Notes under the pieces: generated by a model | What the model was told of the DNA's origin: nothing | Database searches by the model: none | What the model saw: the letters and a program-made list of their open reading frames with translations, nothing else | Shown: positions 52,157 to 61,360 of the stretch, in pieces | Numbering within the stretch: the stretch's first letter is position 1 | Layout: the number at the start of each line of letters is the position of its first letter | Assembly: GCF_014596935.1 (NCBI RefSeq) | Contig: NZ_JACVXC010000008.1 | Location: forward strand, 111,926-175,925 | Source of the DNA: Aestuariibaculum suncheonense | GTDB lineage: Bacteria > Bacteroidota > Bacteroidia > Flavobacteriales > Flavobacteriaceae | Length of the DNA: 64,000 nt | Direction: 5' to 3' | Position numbers and translations under genes: made by a program

Positions 52157-53203
52157 ATGAGTAAAGTAGTAACTTTTGGTGAGATCATGCTACGTTTAGC
52201 ACCTCAAGGATTTAAAAGATTTTCGCAAGCAGATAACTTTGATGTTGTGTATGGTGGAGGTGAATCTAATGTTGCCGTTTCATTAGCTAATTATGGTGTT
52301 TCAGTTGATTTTGTAACACGTTTACCAAAAAATGATATTGGAGAATGTGCGATGATGGAGATGCGTAAGCGTGGTGTTAATGTTGATAAAATTATCTGGG
52401 GTGGTGACCGTTTAGGAATTTATTTCTTAGAAACTGGAGCTGTTTCAAGAGGTAGTAAGGTTGTTTACGATAGAGCGCACTCTGCTATGGCTGAGATTGA
52501 AGCTGGAATGATTGACTGGGATACTGTTTTTGAAGGTGTAGAGTGGTTTCACTGGACAGGTATTACACCTGCGATTTCTCAAGGTGCTGCCGATGCTTGT
52601 TTAGAAGCGGTTAAAGTTGCTAGCGCAAAAGGTATTACTATTTCAACAGACTTAAACTACCGTGCTAAATTATGGAAATACTGTGATGCGGCACATAGAG
52701 AAGCTGTAATGACTGAGTTAACATCTTACTGTGATATTGTATTAGGCAATGAAGAAGATGCTGAAATGCATTTTGGTATCAAGCCAGATGGTTTAACAGT
52801 ACAAACTCAAGGTCACGATGTAAAAGCTGAAGCGTTCTTATCAGTTTGTAAACAAATGATGGAGAAATTCCCAAGAGCTAAAAAGGTAATTACGACGTTA
52901 CGTGGTTCTATTTCTGCTTCTCATAATACATGGGCTGGTGTTTTATACGATGGAAACAAAATGTTTGAAACTCGTCAGTACCAAATTACCGATATCGTTG
53001 ATAGAGTAGGGGGTGGAGATTCATTCATGGGAGGTTTAATCTACGGATTATTAAAATACCCTGAAGATGATCAAAACGCTTTAGATTTCGCTGTTGCTGC
53101 ATCTTGTTTAAAACACACAATTAAAGGGGATGCGAACTTAGTTACTGTTTCAGAAGTTGAAAAATTAATGGGTGGTGACGCTTCAGGTAGAGTAGCTCGA
53201 TAA
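52157..53203 (+). CDS. kdgK: 2-keto-3-deoxygluconate (KDG) kinase, PfkB family
   Basis: 348 residues. Ribokinase/PfkB landmarks are the N-terminal VVTFGEIMLRLAP, VVYGGGESNVAVSLANYG, and the C-terminal active-site motif RVGGGDSFMGG with the base Asp288. It phosphorylates KDG, the end product of alginate or pectin degradation, to KDPG. The aldolase gene follows after 11 bases and completes the pathway to pyruvate and glyceraldehyde 3-phosphate. The divergent LacI regulator and two operators point to inducer-controlled expression. Codon use is cleaner and more biased than in neighbouring genes, consistent with high expression. Confidence 0.93.
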   Translation: MSKVVTFGEIMLRLAPQGFKRFSQADNFDVVYGGGESNVAVSLANYGVSVDFVTRLPKNDIGECAMMEMRKRGVNVDKIIWGGDRLGIYFLETGAVSRGSKVVYDRAHSAMAEIEAGMIDWDTVFEGVEWFHWTGITPAISQGAADACLEAVKVASAKGITISTDLNYRAKLWKYCDAAHREAVMTELTSYCDIVLGNEEDAEMHFGIKPDGLTVQTQGHDVKAEAFLSVCKQMMEKFPRAKKVITTLRGSISASHNTWAGVLYDGNKMFETRQYQITDIVDRVGGGDSFMGGLIYGLLKYPEDDQNALDFAVAASCLKHTIKGDANLVTVSEVEKLMGGDASGRVAR

Positions 53204-53214
53204 AATATTTAAAA

Positions 53215-53883
53215 ATGGCACAATATACAAGATTAGAAGTAGCTCAGGCTATGAAAGAAACAGGAATGATTCCTTTATTCTTCAATAGTGATATCGAGTT
53301 AAGTAAAAAAGTATTAAAAGCGTGTTACGATGGTGGCGCTAGATTATTAGAGTTTACTGCACGCGGAGATTTTGCTCACGAAGTCTTTGGTGAATTAACA
53401 AAATACGCCATTAAGGAACTTCCAGGAATGATTATGGGAGTTGGTTCGGTAACCGATGCAGCTGCGGCTTCATTATATATGGCTTTAGGTGCAAACTTTA
53501 TCGTGACTCCAGTTTTAAGAGAAGATATCGCTATTGCTTGTAACCGTAAAAAGGTATTATGGTCACCTGGTTGTGGAAGTCTAACTGAAATCGCAAGAGC
53601 CGAAGAATTAGGTTGTGAAATTGTTAAGTTATTCCCTGGGGATTTATACGGACCTAAATTCGTAAAAGGTATTAAAGGGCCTCAACCATGGACAAGCATT
53701 ATGCCAACAGGTGGCGTAGCTCCCACTGAAGAGAATCTTAAAGGGTGGTTCGATGCAGGAGTAACTTGTGTTGGTATGGGATCTCAATTAATTTCAAAAG
53801 AGATTCTTGTAAATAAAGATTACGCAAAGTTAGAGCAGGATGTTAAAGCTGCTTTAGAGATAATTAAATCTGTTAGAAAATAA
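53215..53883 (+). CDS. eda: KDPG / 4-hydroxy-2-oxoglutarate aldolase
   Basis: 222 residues, a class I aldolase. Catalytic residues in view are Glu46 (LLEFTARGD), the phosphate-binding Gly-rich GVGSVTDAAAA, and Lys138 for the Schiff base (EIVKLFPGDLYGP), then MPTGGV near the C-terminus. It cleaves KDPG to pyruvate and glyceraldehyde 3-phosphate, downstream of the kinase encoded 11 bases earlier. Because uronate lyases, dehydrogenase and isomerase are not here, the substrate-specific steps must be encoded elsewhere. Terminated at 53905-53933. Confidence 0.94.
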   Translation: MAQYTRLEVAQAMKETGMIPLFFNSDIELSKKVLKACYDGGARLLEFTARGDFAHEVFGELTKYAIKELPGMIMGVGSVTDAAAASLYMALGANFIVTPVLREDIAIACNRKKVLWSPGCGSLTEIARAEELGCEIVKLFPGDLYGPKFVKGIKGPQPWTSIMPTGGVAPTEENLKGWFDAGVTCVGMGSQLISKEILVNKDYAKLEQDVKAALEIIKSVRK

Positions 53884-53904
53884 TTGTAAAATTTTCTAAA
53901 AGAA

Positions 53905-53933
53905 AAAGGTTGAACTCATGTTCAACCTTTTTT
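53905..53933. terminator. Bidirectional terminator after the KDPG aldolase gene
   Basis: Perfect stem AAAGGTTGAAC / GTTCAACCTTT with an TCAT loop and T run, between convergent genes. Confidence 0.9.
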
Positions 53934-53936
53934 GTT

Positions 53937-54398
53937 TTATTTTATTCTATGATAGATTTCTCCATAAATCGGATTTCCTAAGCTGTCTTTTTCTGTTTGC
54001 ATATAGGAGTCTTTGTTAATAAAGACAATATCCAATCTGTGTATACTATCTTTTTCCAAAATAGTAAGTAAGGCTTCAGAACCATATTCGGTATGTTCAA
54101 CTAAGGTGTCATTTTTAAAGACATAATCTCCGCTTCCAAACCATTCGGATGAATCGTATGAAGTAAATCTATTCCACATAAATTTCTTCTCGGAAAACAT
54201 TTTCATTTGAATGAAGTTTTCAGAAGTTTTAATAGTGTCCACAGAGCCATCTCCACTATAATTCAAATAACTAATCATTTTCCATGTGCCTTTTAGGTCA
54301 AGTTTATTAGAGGACTCTGCTTTTTGGAGTTCCTCCTTGGGGTTTTGATTGCAGGATAGTAAAATTGTAGTACAGAGAAGTAAGAGTATTGATTTCAT
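53937..54398 (-). CDS. Lipocalin-like lipoprotein
   Basis: 153 residues, lipobox Cys16 (ILLSC). After a short linker comes LKGTWKMISYLNYSGDGSVD, the GTW opening typical of lipocalin-like domains, then an alternating beta pattern (FMWNRFTSYDSSEWFGSGDYVF, DIVFINKDSYMQ). Such proteins may bind small hydrophobic molecules in the periplasm, but no ligand is suggested by the sequence. It is a single gene convergent with the KDG operon. Confidence 0.7.
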   Translation of the reverse strand: MKSILLLLCTTILLSCNQNPKEELQKAESSNKLDLKGTWKMISYLNYSGDGSVDTIKTSENFIQMKMFSEKKFMWNRFTSYDSSEWFGSGDYVFKNDTLVEHTEYGSEALLTILEKDSIHRLDIVFINKDSYMQTEKDSLGNPIYGEIYHRIK

Positions 54399-54533
54399 AA
54401 TTGTCTTATTTGGTTATTAGTCAGATTACTACAATTTACGAAAAAAATGTGATGAAAGCGAATGAAGATAATAACTAATTATGGCTTGATAATATCTTTT
54501 GATAACTTTCGTATTAGTTTTCTATTAAAAATT

Positions 54534-54558
54534 CTAATTTTGTTTTAATTAAAATTAG
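54534..54558. promoter_or_regulatory. Inverted repeat and -7 element upstream of trxB
   Basis: CTAATTTT (54534-54541) pairs with AAAATTAG (54551-54558). The left arm contains TAATTTTG at 54535-54542, matching the -7 consensus, only 24 bases before the start codon. It could be a promoter with an overlapping operator. Confidence 0.4.
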
Positions 54559-54566
54559 TAGCAATT

Positions 54567-55541
54567 ATGTCAGATACAATAGAAAGAGTAAAGTGCTTAA
54601 TAATCGGTTCGGGACCTGCAGGATATACTGCAGCGATCTATGCAGCACGAGCTAATATGAGTCCAGTATTATACCAGGGAACACAACCAGGTGGACAGTT
54701 AACAACCACGAATGAAGTTGAGAATTTTCCAGGTTATCCTCAAGGGATTACAGGACCTGAAATGATGATGGAATTACAGGCTCAGGCGCAACGTTTTGAA
54801 GCTGATATTCGTGACGGATGGATTACTAAAGTTGATTTCTCCGGCGATGTTCATAAAGTATGGGTGAATGATGAAAAGGAAATTCACTGTGATACGGTAA
54901 TCATATCAACCGGAGCTTCAGCAAAATATTTAGGTTTGGAATCTGAACAAAAATATTTAAAGTTAGGAGGCGGTGTGTCGGCATGTGCGGTATGTGATGG
55001 CTTTTTCTATAGAAATCAGGAAGTGGTGATTGTAGGAGCAGGAGATTCAGCTTGTGAAGAAGCGCATTACTTGTCAAAATTGTGTAAAAAGGTAACCATG
55101 TTAGTAAGACGTGATGAGTTTAGAGCGTCTAAAATCATGGCCGAGCGTGTGGCTAACACACCAAACATCGATATTCTTTTTAATACAGAAACCGATGAAG
55201 TTATAGGTGACGGACAAGTGGTAACAGCAGTGCGTGTGGTAAATAATAAAACCAACGAAAAGCAAGAGATTCCAGCCACCGGATTTTTCGTAGCTATCGG
55301 GCATAAACCAAATACCGATATCTTTAAAGATTATATTAAGTTAGACGAAACAGGTTACATTATTAATACGCCGGGAACAACAAAAACGAATGTACCGGGT
55401 GTATTTGTAAGTGGTGATGCGGCCGACCATGTATACCGTCAGGCGATTACAGCAGCTGGAACAGGTTGTATGGCAGCTTTAGATGCAGAGCGTTATTTAG
55501 CAGCTAAAGAGGCTACTGTTGAGGCTTCTGCTATAGCATAA
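54567..55541 (+). CDS. trxB: Thioredoxin-disulfide reductase
   Basis: 324 residues. FAD-binding GSGPAG at 14-19, the redox-active CAVC at 140-143, NADPH-binding GAGDSACEEA, and a second FAD motif near the C-terminus (VFVSGDAADHVYRQAITAAGTGC). It uses NADPH to reduce thioredoxin in the cytoplasm. It is a single gene with a terminator at 55559-55588 and a possible promoter within an inverted repeat just upstream. Confidence 0.96.
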   Translation: MSDTIERVKCLIIGSGPAGYTAAIYAARANMSPVLYQGTQPGGQLTTTNEVENFPGYPQGITGPEMMMELQAQAQRFEADIRDGWITKVDFSGDVHKVWVNDEKEIHCDTVIISTGASAKYLGLESEQKYLKLGGGVSACAVCDGFFYRNQEVVIVGAGDSACEEAHYLSKLCKKVTMLVRRDEFRASKIMAERVANTPNIDILFNTETDEVIGDGQVVTAVRVVNNKTNEKQEIPATGFFVAIGHKPNTDIFKDYIKLDETGYIINTPGTTKTNVPGVFVSGDAADHVYRQAITAAGTGCMAALDAERYLAAKEATVEASAIA

Positions 55542-55558
55542 TATAAAAATGACAATGT

Positions 55559-55588
55559 AAAAGCTGAAGTTATGACTTCGGCTTTTTT
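55559..55588 (+). terminator. Rho-independent terminator after trxB
   Basis: Stem AAAGCTGAAGT / ACTTCGGCTTT with a TATG loop and T run. Confidence 0.8.
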
Positions 55589-55654
55589 GTGTTTTTACTT
55601 TAAAGTGTTTTGAAATTTATTAAAAAGTATTTTCTTTGGCAGAAAATTTCAAAT

Positions 55655-55729
55655 CGGGATGTGGCGCAGTCCGGTTAGCGTACACGGCTGGGGGCCGTGT
55701 GGTCGCAGGTTCGAATCCTGTCATCCCGA
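55655..55729 (+). tRNA. tRNA-Pro (anticodon GGG)
   Basis: Acceptor stem CGGGATG / CATCCCG, D arm with GGCGCAGTCCGGTTAGC, anticodon stem CACGG / CCGTG around a seven-base loop with anticodon GGG at 55690-55692, and T arm GCAGGTTCGAATCCTGT. 75 bases with discriminator A; CCA is not encoded. A short terminator-like hairpin follows at 55746-55772. A broken integrase gene lies 200 bases downstream, so its 3' end is the probable integration site of the island. Confidence 0.96.
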
Positions 55730-55745
55730 CTTTTTAGATAATTAT

Positions 55746-55772
55746 AGCACTTTTTTAGAGGTGCTTTTTTTA
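55746..55772 (+). terminator. Terminator-like hairpin after tRNA-Pro
   Basis: AGCAC / GTGCT stem followed by a long T run. Confidence 0.7.
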
Positions 55773-55936
55773 TGCTATAGCCCCTAAATACAATAGGAGT
55801 ATATACTTTCCTCAATTTCCTATAAATTCTAAGTTTTAATCCTTTTATACATAAAAAGGCATATAATAAGGTTGCAACTTTTAAAGTAGGGGTTGCAAGT
55901 TTAAAACTCAATATTATTAATTTTAAATCAACAGAT

Positions 55937-57153
55937 ATGTCAGTTAATATACTTAAGATATTATTTGTTATTTCTGCATCAAGGATAAACAAAAAAGGAT
56001 TAGCTCCATTGACTTGCAGAATAACATATTTAAATAAGAGAAAAGCTATTTCTACAGGATTTTTATTAACCCAGAATACTGGAATAGTAAAAAACAGAAA
56101 GCTTTTCCAGATACCAAGGAAAACGAATTTATCAATTCACAATTAAGCCTTATTAGTCAAAAGATTAATAAGGCTTTTTTATTACTTCAAGTTCAAGAAG
56201 AACAATTTGATGTAAATGACATTTACTCAATCTACAAAGGAGAAAAGATTAAGAAGGATATGGCATTTCTAGAAGTTATGGAGTTGCATAATAACAGAAT
56301 GGAAAAACTTGTAGGCATAGAGTATGCATCAAGATATTATCAAAAGTGGAGAGGTATGCACACTTTAATAAAAGGCTTCATAAAAAAGACCTATAAGCGT
56401 AATGATATTTTGTTAAGCAAGCTAACTTTAAAGTTTTTAGATGACTTGGATTTCTTCTGTAAATCAGAGTTGAAACATAAGCAAGTTACCATTAACAAGT
56501 GTATCCAGAGGGTAAGGCAAATTATCAGATTAGCCATTTCAGAAGGGTATTTGGCTAAAGACCCATTTATTCTATATAAGGCTAAGAGGTATAAGAAAGA
56601 GATAGTTTATTTAAATAGTGAGGAACTAATGAAGGTAGAGGAACATAACTTTGCTCAAACCAGATTAGAGCAAGTTAGGGATATGTTTATTTTTTGTTGT
56701 TATACAGGTTTAGCTTATGCGGAAATGAGTAGTTTAAAACAAGAACATCTTATAAAAGGATTTGATGGTAATACGTGGATTAGCATGTACAGGAAAAAGA
56801 CAGGCAAGGACTTTTCAGTGCCATTATTGGAAAAGCCAAAACAAATTATAGACAAGTATAAAAGTAATACTCGTGAAACTTTACTGCCTAAAATTTCAAA
56901 CCAAAAGTTTAACTCCTATATCAAGGAAATATGTGAAATAGTAGGTATTGAAAAGATTATATCACATCATATTGCTAGAAAAACTTTTGCTACTACAGTG
57001 CTTCTATACAATGATGTGCCTATTGAAATAGTATCAGAGTTATTAGGACACTCAAAAATTACGATTACGTAAGAACATTATGCGAAGGTTGTAAAGAGTA
57101 AAGTAAGTGAACAAATAGAAAGGTTAAGTAAAAAATTAGAGGAGGATGGTTAG
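55937..57153 (+). pseudogene. Tyrosine recombinase (integrase) broken by a frameshift and a stop
   Basis: Reading frames join at a five-T run at 56060-56064. Before it comes INKKGLAPLTCRITYLNKRK, and after a one-base shift NPEYWNSKKQKAFPDTKENE, as in Bacteroidota phage-type integrases. The core domain continues to the box II HHIARKTFATT and LGHSKITIT, then TAA at 57070-57072 stops translation two codons before the catalytic Tyr (EHYAKV), and the frame runs on to 57153. The stop looks like CAA to TAA in an original TQEHYAKV. The truncated product lacks the nucleophile and should be inactive. It lies just downstream of tRNA-Pro and is probably a remnant of the element that brought in the genes to its right. 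Confidence 0.9.
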
Positions 57154-57219
57154 GATATCACTTTACACTTTTTATTTTTGCAAACTTTACCTACGTAATT
57201 AACCTATTTATTTTTTATT

Positions 57220-57798
57220 GTGAAGCTAAAAATATGCTTTGTCTTTTTTCTCTTATCTATAGTTATTAAATCAGTTGCACAAGATTCAAAATTTTCTGTA
57301 GGAATAAATTCTCCAATTCCATTTGATCATAATTTTATTAATAAGTATTATAATGGTGTTGTAGATTTAGGTATTGATTATAAGTTGTTTTCAACTAAAA
57401 CATTAGGTTTAGGGTTAGCCTTTAATGCAGGTCTTTTAAAGAGTGATGAATCAGTTATAGACTTAAAGATTAAATCATATGTTATTCAACCTAAATTATT
57501 TATAGAGTTTAATATAGTAAAATTTCATCCTTTTTTAAGAGGGGGATACTCATCAATGATTTTTAGAACTAAAGAAAGAAGTGAAGAAATAGGAGGGTAC
57601 TATGGAGTAGCTTTGAGTTTAAATAATACTCAAAGTGGATTAAACATTAATCCGGGGTTGAAATATAATATCAATGATGACTTTTTTGTCCAGGCTCAGT
57701 ATGACCACATTTATTTAGGTTCTGAAGAACCAATTAGGAGAACTAGATATAATAATGCAGTCCATATTATTAAAATAGGTTTGGGAGTATGCTTGTAA
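57220..57798 (+). CDS. Outer-membrane beta-barrel-like protein
   Basis: 192 residues starting at a GTG at 57220, with a signal peptide ending KSVAQ (about residue 21). The mature part alternates hydrophobic and polar residues in short strands (KFSVGINSPIPFD, TLGLGLAFNAGLL, FHPFLRGGYSS, YYGVALSLN, DDFFVQAQYDHIYLGS) and ends with hydrophobic IIKIGLGVCL. This fits a small eight- to ten-stranded outer-membrane barrel of the OmpW/porin-family type common in Bacteroidota. It follows the integrase remnant and precedes a T9SS protein, so it is probable island cargo. Specific function is unknown. Confidence 0.75.
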   Translation: MKLKICFVFFLLSIVIKSVAQDSKFSVGINSPIPFDHNFINKYYNGVVDLGIDYKLFSTKTLGLGLAFNAGLLKSDESVIDLKIKSYVIQPKLFIEFNIVKFHPFLRGGYSSMIFRTKERSEEIGGYYGVALSLNNTQSGLNINPGLKYNINDDFFVQAQYDHIYLGSEEPIRRTRYNNAVHIIKIGLGVCL

Positions 57799-57878
57799 TT
57801 CCTTTGTGGTGGGAACAAATTAAATTTATTGTTGTAAATAAATTCTGTTATATTTATAGGGATTTTATTCTGTTTTAA

Positions 57879-60800
57879 ATGAAGAACATTTTTTTTCTCT
57901 TTTATTTAGTTGTTTATACTGTATCTGCGCAAGATTATATTCTTCCCAATCTAAAAGAGTCATTTGCATTAAAAAAACATACAAATAGAGATGTTTCTTA
58001 TTTTCTTCATTCAAATAGTCAGGGTGAAATTTTTAGCATTGGTACAACGGAAAGAGATAGCTCTTTTACAGATATAATTACTTCTAAATTAGATATTAAT
58101 CAAAATTTAATTTGGCAGAAAAAATTTTCTTTGGCAACTAATTTATCTTATGATTTACCTCTTAAAAGCTATTTGGATAGTTCTGGTAGTTTAATAATTA
58201 TAGGGAGAAGTAGCTATAATCAATCTAACAGTAATGGGAAATTGTTTGTTGTTAAATACGATTCAGACGGAAATGAAATTTGGAGTAAAACAATAGGTAA
58301 TATTGATGGTTCAGATTATTATGATTACGCGTATTTTAATTCTTTTTTTGAAAATGAAAATTTGAAGATTGTATATATTCCAGTCGTCAGAGTTGATGAA
58401 TCAACAAATAGTTCTACTAATGTAATATTCATTAATGTAAATAGTGATGGTTTAATAACAGAGGAGCATAACATTAATAGGTTAAACAATGGTATTCATT
58501 GCCAGTTTAATAATGGAGTATATTATCTTTTAATTAGAGAAGATCAAGGTTCTGGTTATCCCAATTATTATTTGAGAAAAATTGGTGTAGGGTATGATGA
58601 AGAATATTTATTAAATAGTCAGCTAAATTTTATTCCCGAAAATTTTACTGAAGTAGTTGGTTTTTTAGAGCTAGATGTTGATGCTGAAGAAAATCTTTAT
58701 GTTACAAAACCCAAATTACAAGGTGATACAAATGAATTTTCATATACAAAAGTTAACAAATTAGGGCAAGTTGAATATTCTAAAAATGTTCTCGGTAATA
58801 TTGCATACATAGGAAGTTATATAAATCAGGATAATAAATTTTGTTTTGTATATGAAGATACTGATGTAAATAAAATAGTCCTTAGAAAAATAGATGATTT
58901 AGGTAGTTATTTTGAAACAAAAACTATTGACTCTAATGGAATTCAAGGAAGTCTTTTAAATTCAGATAATTCAATTTTTATCACTGATGAAAACAATAAT
59001 ATTTCTTTGTTAAGTGATCAGTTAGTACATATTAGTGATTTTACTCCAACTTTATTTTATCAGATAACGGATTTGAATAAAATTAGTGATGACGAAATAG
59101 TAATTGCAGGAACTACTTATGATAAGATGTATTCAAATTCAGATTTTTATGCACAAAGAAATATTGTGGTTGAAAAGTTGAGTCAAACTCAAACCTATAA
59201 TGCTTTTATGTATTCTGGAGAAGGAACATCGAAAGCCTTTGGACAAAAATTATTAATAGATAATAATGATAATTATATTGTCTTGTCAGAAGAAAAATTA
59301 GGTCCAGATAATTGGCAAATAGGGGGTTCTAGGGCTCCTTTAAAAAAGCTGGTTTACAAATATGACAAAAATTTAAATTTAATTTGGAAAATTGAATTAC
59401 CAAATTTCCTTATTGAAGAAAAATCTAGCGTTATTGATTCTGAAAATAATTTATACATTAACTCTTCTGTCAAAAACTTAAATAATTCTCCCAACCAATT
59501 TGAATTAATAAAAATATCTCCTGAAGGTAATGTTCTTTTTAAAGTTCCAAGTTTTAGAGGACGAGAAGTGTTATTAGATGAAAATAACAATGTGCAGATA
59601 GCCTCATTACCTTTAAGGAATGATGCAACATATGATGATGATACAGAGATTTATACTTTTGATTCTTCTACAGGAGAGTTGTTGAAGACTAGTGTCTTAG
59701 AGGGACTTGAATTGTTAAATAGTTTTAAATCTTCAGAAGGCTATTCTTATTTGTATATGTATACAGGAAGCAATACGTATGGAGATACTTCTCCGAGGAT
59801 TGATATTTATAAAAACTCTGAACTGTATTATAGTGTTAATTTAGCTATTTATGGTACCTATGGAGCCATTGGTGCTTATGATATAGGCGAAAAGGGTGAA
59901 TTATATTTTGGGTCTTCTTGGGGACAAATAAATGGAAAATTTCACAAAATTACTTTAGATAAGCAATACAAGTATATTAATGTTGACGACCGATATAACA
60001 CTCTCAAGGTTTTGAACAATGGTAAAATTTTCGCAATGATTGATTTGGGGTCAAATAATGAAGGACAACCAAGTATATTCAATGAAGATTTATCCTTGTT
60101 TTCAAGAAGTAATGAGATATATTATAATTACTCTAAGGTTGTTGAAATGTCAGAGGTAATTTTATTAAATTCTTACTATGATAACTTAGTGAAAGTAATT
60201 AATAAAAATTGTGATTTAGTCGATCAATTTAAAATGGAAAGTTCATTAGGTTATGCTCGTTTAGATTCAGAAAATAATCTAATACTAACAGGTCAACAGG
60301 GTAATCAGGTTTATCTTAATCATGAATACAGTTGGGCGAGAGGAATTTTGCATAAATATAGTTATTTAGGACCAAAAGATGATGATGAGGATGGTATTGC
60401 AAATACAATTGACTTATGTGAGAACACTTCTATAGGAGAAACTGTAGATAATTTTGGTTGTTCTGAAAGTCAAAAGGATGATGATGAAGATGGAGTGATG
60501 AATAATTTAGATTTATGTCCAGAAACACCTTTTGGAGAAGTTGTTAATTCGTCTGGTTGTTCAAGTAGTCAAATAGACGATGATAATGATGGGGTTTTTA
60601 ATGATAAAGATAAATGCCCTAATAGTTATTACATTGATATGGTTGGGAATTATGGATGTTTTAAGTTACCAGTCGATAACTTTAAAATTGAAGGTATTGG
60701 AGAGACTTGTATTGGTAAGAATAATGCTATTGTTAATATATCTGCGAATACTAATATTGATTATGTTTTAAGTTTTAATGGAAAAAATTACCCTTTTACA

Positions 60801-61358
60801 TCGAATTTAACAATAGAAAATATTGAGCCAGGAACATATGATTTATGTATATCTGTTCCAATGGAATCATATGAGCAATGTTACTCTATAACTCTAGATC
60901 CTGGAGTCAGTATTTCTGGTAAAACAATGATTGATCAAAATGGTAAATTATCGGTTAAAGTAGATAAAGGTACTGCTCCATATAAGGTTATAAAGAATAA
61001 AGAAGCTATTTTAGAAACCTTTTCCAATTCATTTTATGTTGATGTTCTTAATGGTGATTTAATCGAAATACAGACAAGTAAAATATGTGAAGGTGAATTG
61101 TCAAAAATTATACAGCTTAAAGAGGGGGTATTTGTATACCCTAATCCTTCAGATGGAGAATTTGAAATTAATTTGGCTTCATCTAAAAAAGAAGTTGATA
61201 TTGAATTATATTCAGTACAATCACAATTGATTTCTAGAAGTCGTTATTCCATTGAAAACAATAAGGTTGTGTTAGATATAAAAGATGTTCTTGATGGCGT
61301 TTATTTTCTGAAAGTTTATTTAGATGAGCCTCAGATATTAAAAATAGTTAAACAATAA
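57879..61358 (+). CDS. Large T9SS-secreted protein with thrombospondin-3-like repeats
   Basis: 1159 residues. Signal peptide about 1-18 (YTVSAQ). Residues about 25-820 are repeated propeller-like sequence (KFSLATNLSYD.., VKYDSDGNEIWSKTIG, KISPEGNVLFKVPS) typical of SBBP/YncE-type strands. At about 830-935 are three TSP3-like calcium loops (DDDEDGIANTIDLC, DDDEDGVMNNLDLCPETPFG, DDDNDGVFNDKDKCPNS). The C-terminal 75 residues are a T9SS type A sorting domain (VFVYPNPSDGEFEINL .. DVLDGVYFLKVYLDEPQILKIVKQ). It is thus a surface or secreted protein, possibly an adhesin. The next gene, a lipoprotein, starts two bases after its stop. Confidence 0.9.
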   Translation: MKNIFFLFYLVVYTVSAQDYILPNLKESFALKKHTNRDVSYFLHSNSQGEIFSIGTTERDSSFTDIITSKLDINQNLIWQKKFSLATNLSYDLPLKSYLDSSGSLIIIGRSSYNQSNSNGKLFVVKYDSDGNEIWSKTIGNIDGSDYYDYAYFNSFFENENLKIVYIPVVRVDESTNSSTNVIFINVNSDGLITEEHNINRLNNGIHCQFNNGVYYLLIREDQGSGYPNYYLRKIGVGYDEEYLLNSQLNFIPENFTEVVGFLELDVDAEENLYVTKPKLQGDTNEFSYTKVNKLGQVEYSKNVLGNIAYIGSYINQDNKFCFVYEDTDVNKIVLRKIDDLGSYFETKTIDSNGIQGSLLNSDNSIFITDENNNISLLSDQLVHISDFTPTLFYQITDLNKISDDEIVIAGTTYDKMYSNSDFYAQRNIVVEKLSQTQTYNAFMYSGEGTSKAFGQKLLIDNNDNYIVLSEEKLGPDNWQIGGSRAPLKKLVYKYDKNLNLIWKIELPNFLIEEKSSVIDSENNLYINSSVKNLNNSPNQFELIKISPEGNVLFKVPSFRGREVLLDENNNVQIASLPLRNDATYDDDTEIYTFDSSTGELLKTSVLEGLELLNSFKSSEGYSYLYMYTGSNTYGDTSPRIDIYKNSELYYSVNLAIYGTYGAIGAYDIGEKGELYFGSSWGQINGKFHKITLDKQYKYINVDDRYNTLKVLNNGKIFAMIDLGSNNEGQPSIFNEDLSLFSRSNEIYYNYSKVVEMSEVILLNSYYDNLVKVINKNCDLVDQFKMESSLGYARLDSENNLILTGQQGNQVYLNHEYSWARGILHKYSYLGPKDDDEDGIANTIDLCENTSIGETVDNFGCSESQKDDDEDGVMNNLDLCPETPFGEVVNSSGCSSSQIDDDNDGVFNDKDKCPNSYYIDMVGNYGCFKLPVDNFKIEGIGETCIGKNNAIVNISANTNIDYVLSFNGKNYPFTSNLTIENIEPGTYDLCISVPMESYEQCYSITLDPGVSISGKTMIDQNGKLSVKVDKGTAPYKVIKNKEAILETFSNSFYVDVLNGDLIEIQTSKICEGELSKIIQLKEGVFVYPNPSDGEFEINLASSKKEVDIELYSVQSQLISRSRYSIENNKVVLDIKDVLDGVYFLKVYLDEPQILKIVKQ

Positions 61359-61360
61359 AT

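Noticed and set aside
55713..55729. Second copy of the tRNA-Pro 3' end marking the right end of the island
   Set aside because: Looked for to the right of the integrase remnant up to base 64000 and not seen; the island end must be elsewhere or lost.
55675..55992. Minus-strand open frame of 105 codons beginning in the tRNA region
   Set aside because: Its end (..DDRIRTCDHTAPSRVR) is the well-known false translation across a tRNA gene; the rest lies opposite the integrase remnant.
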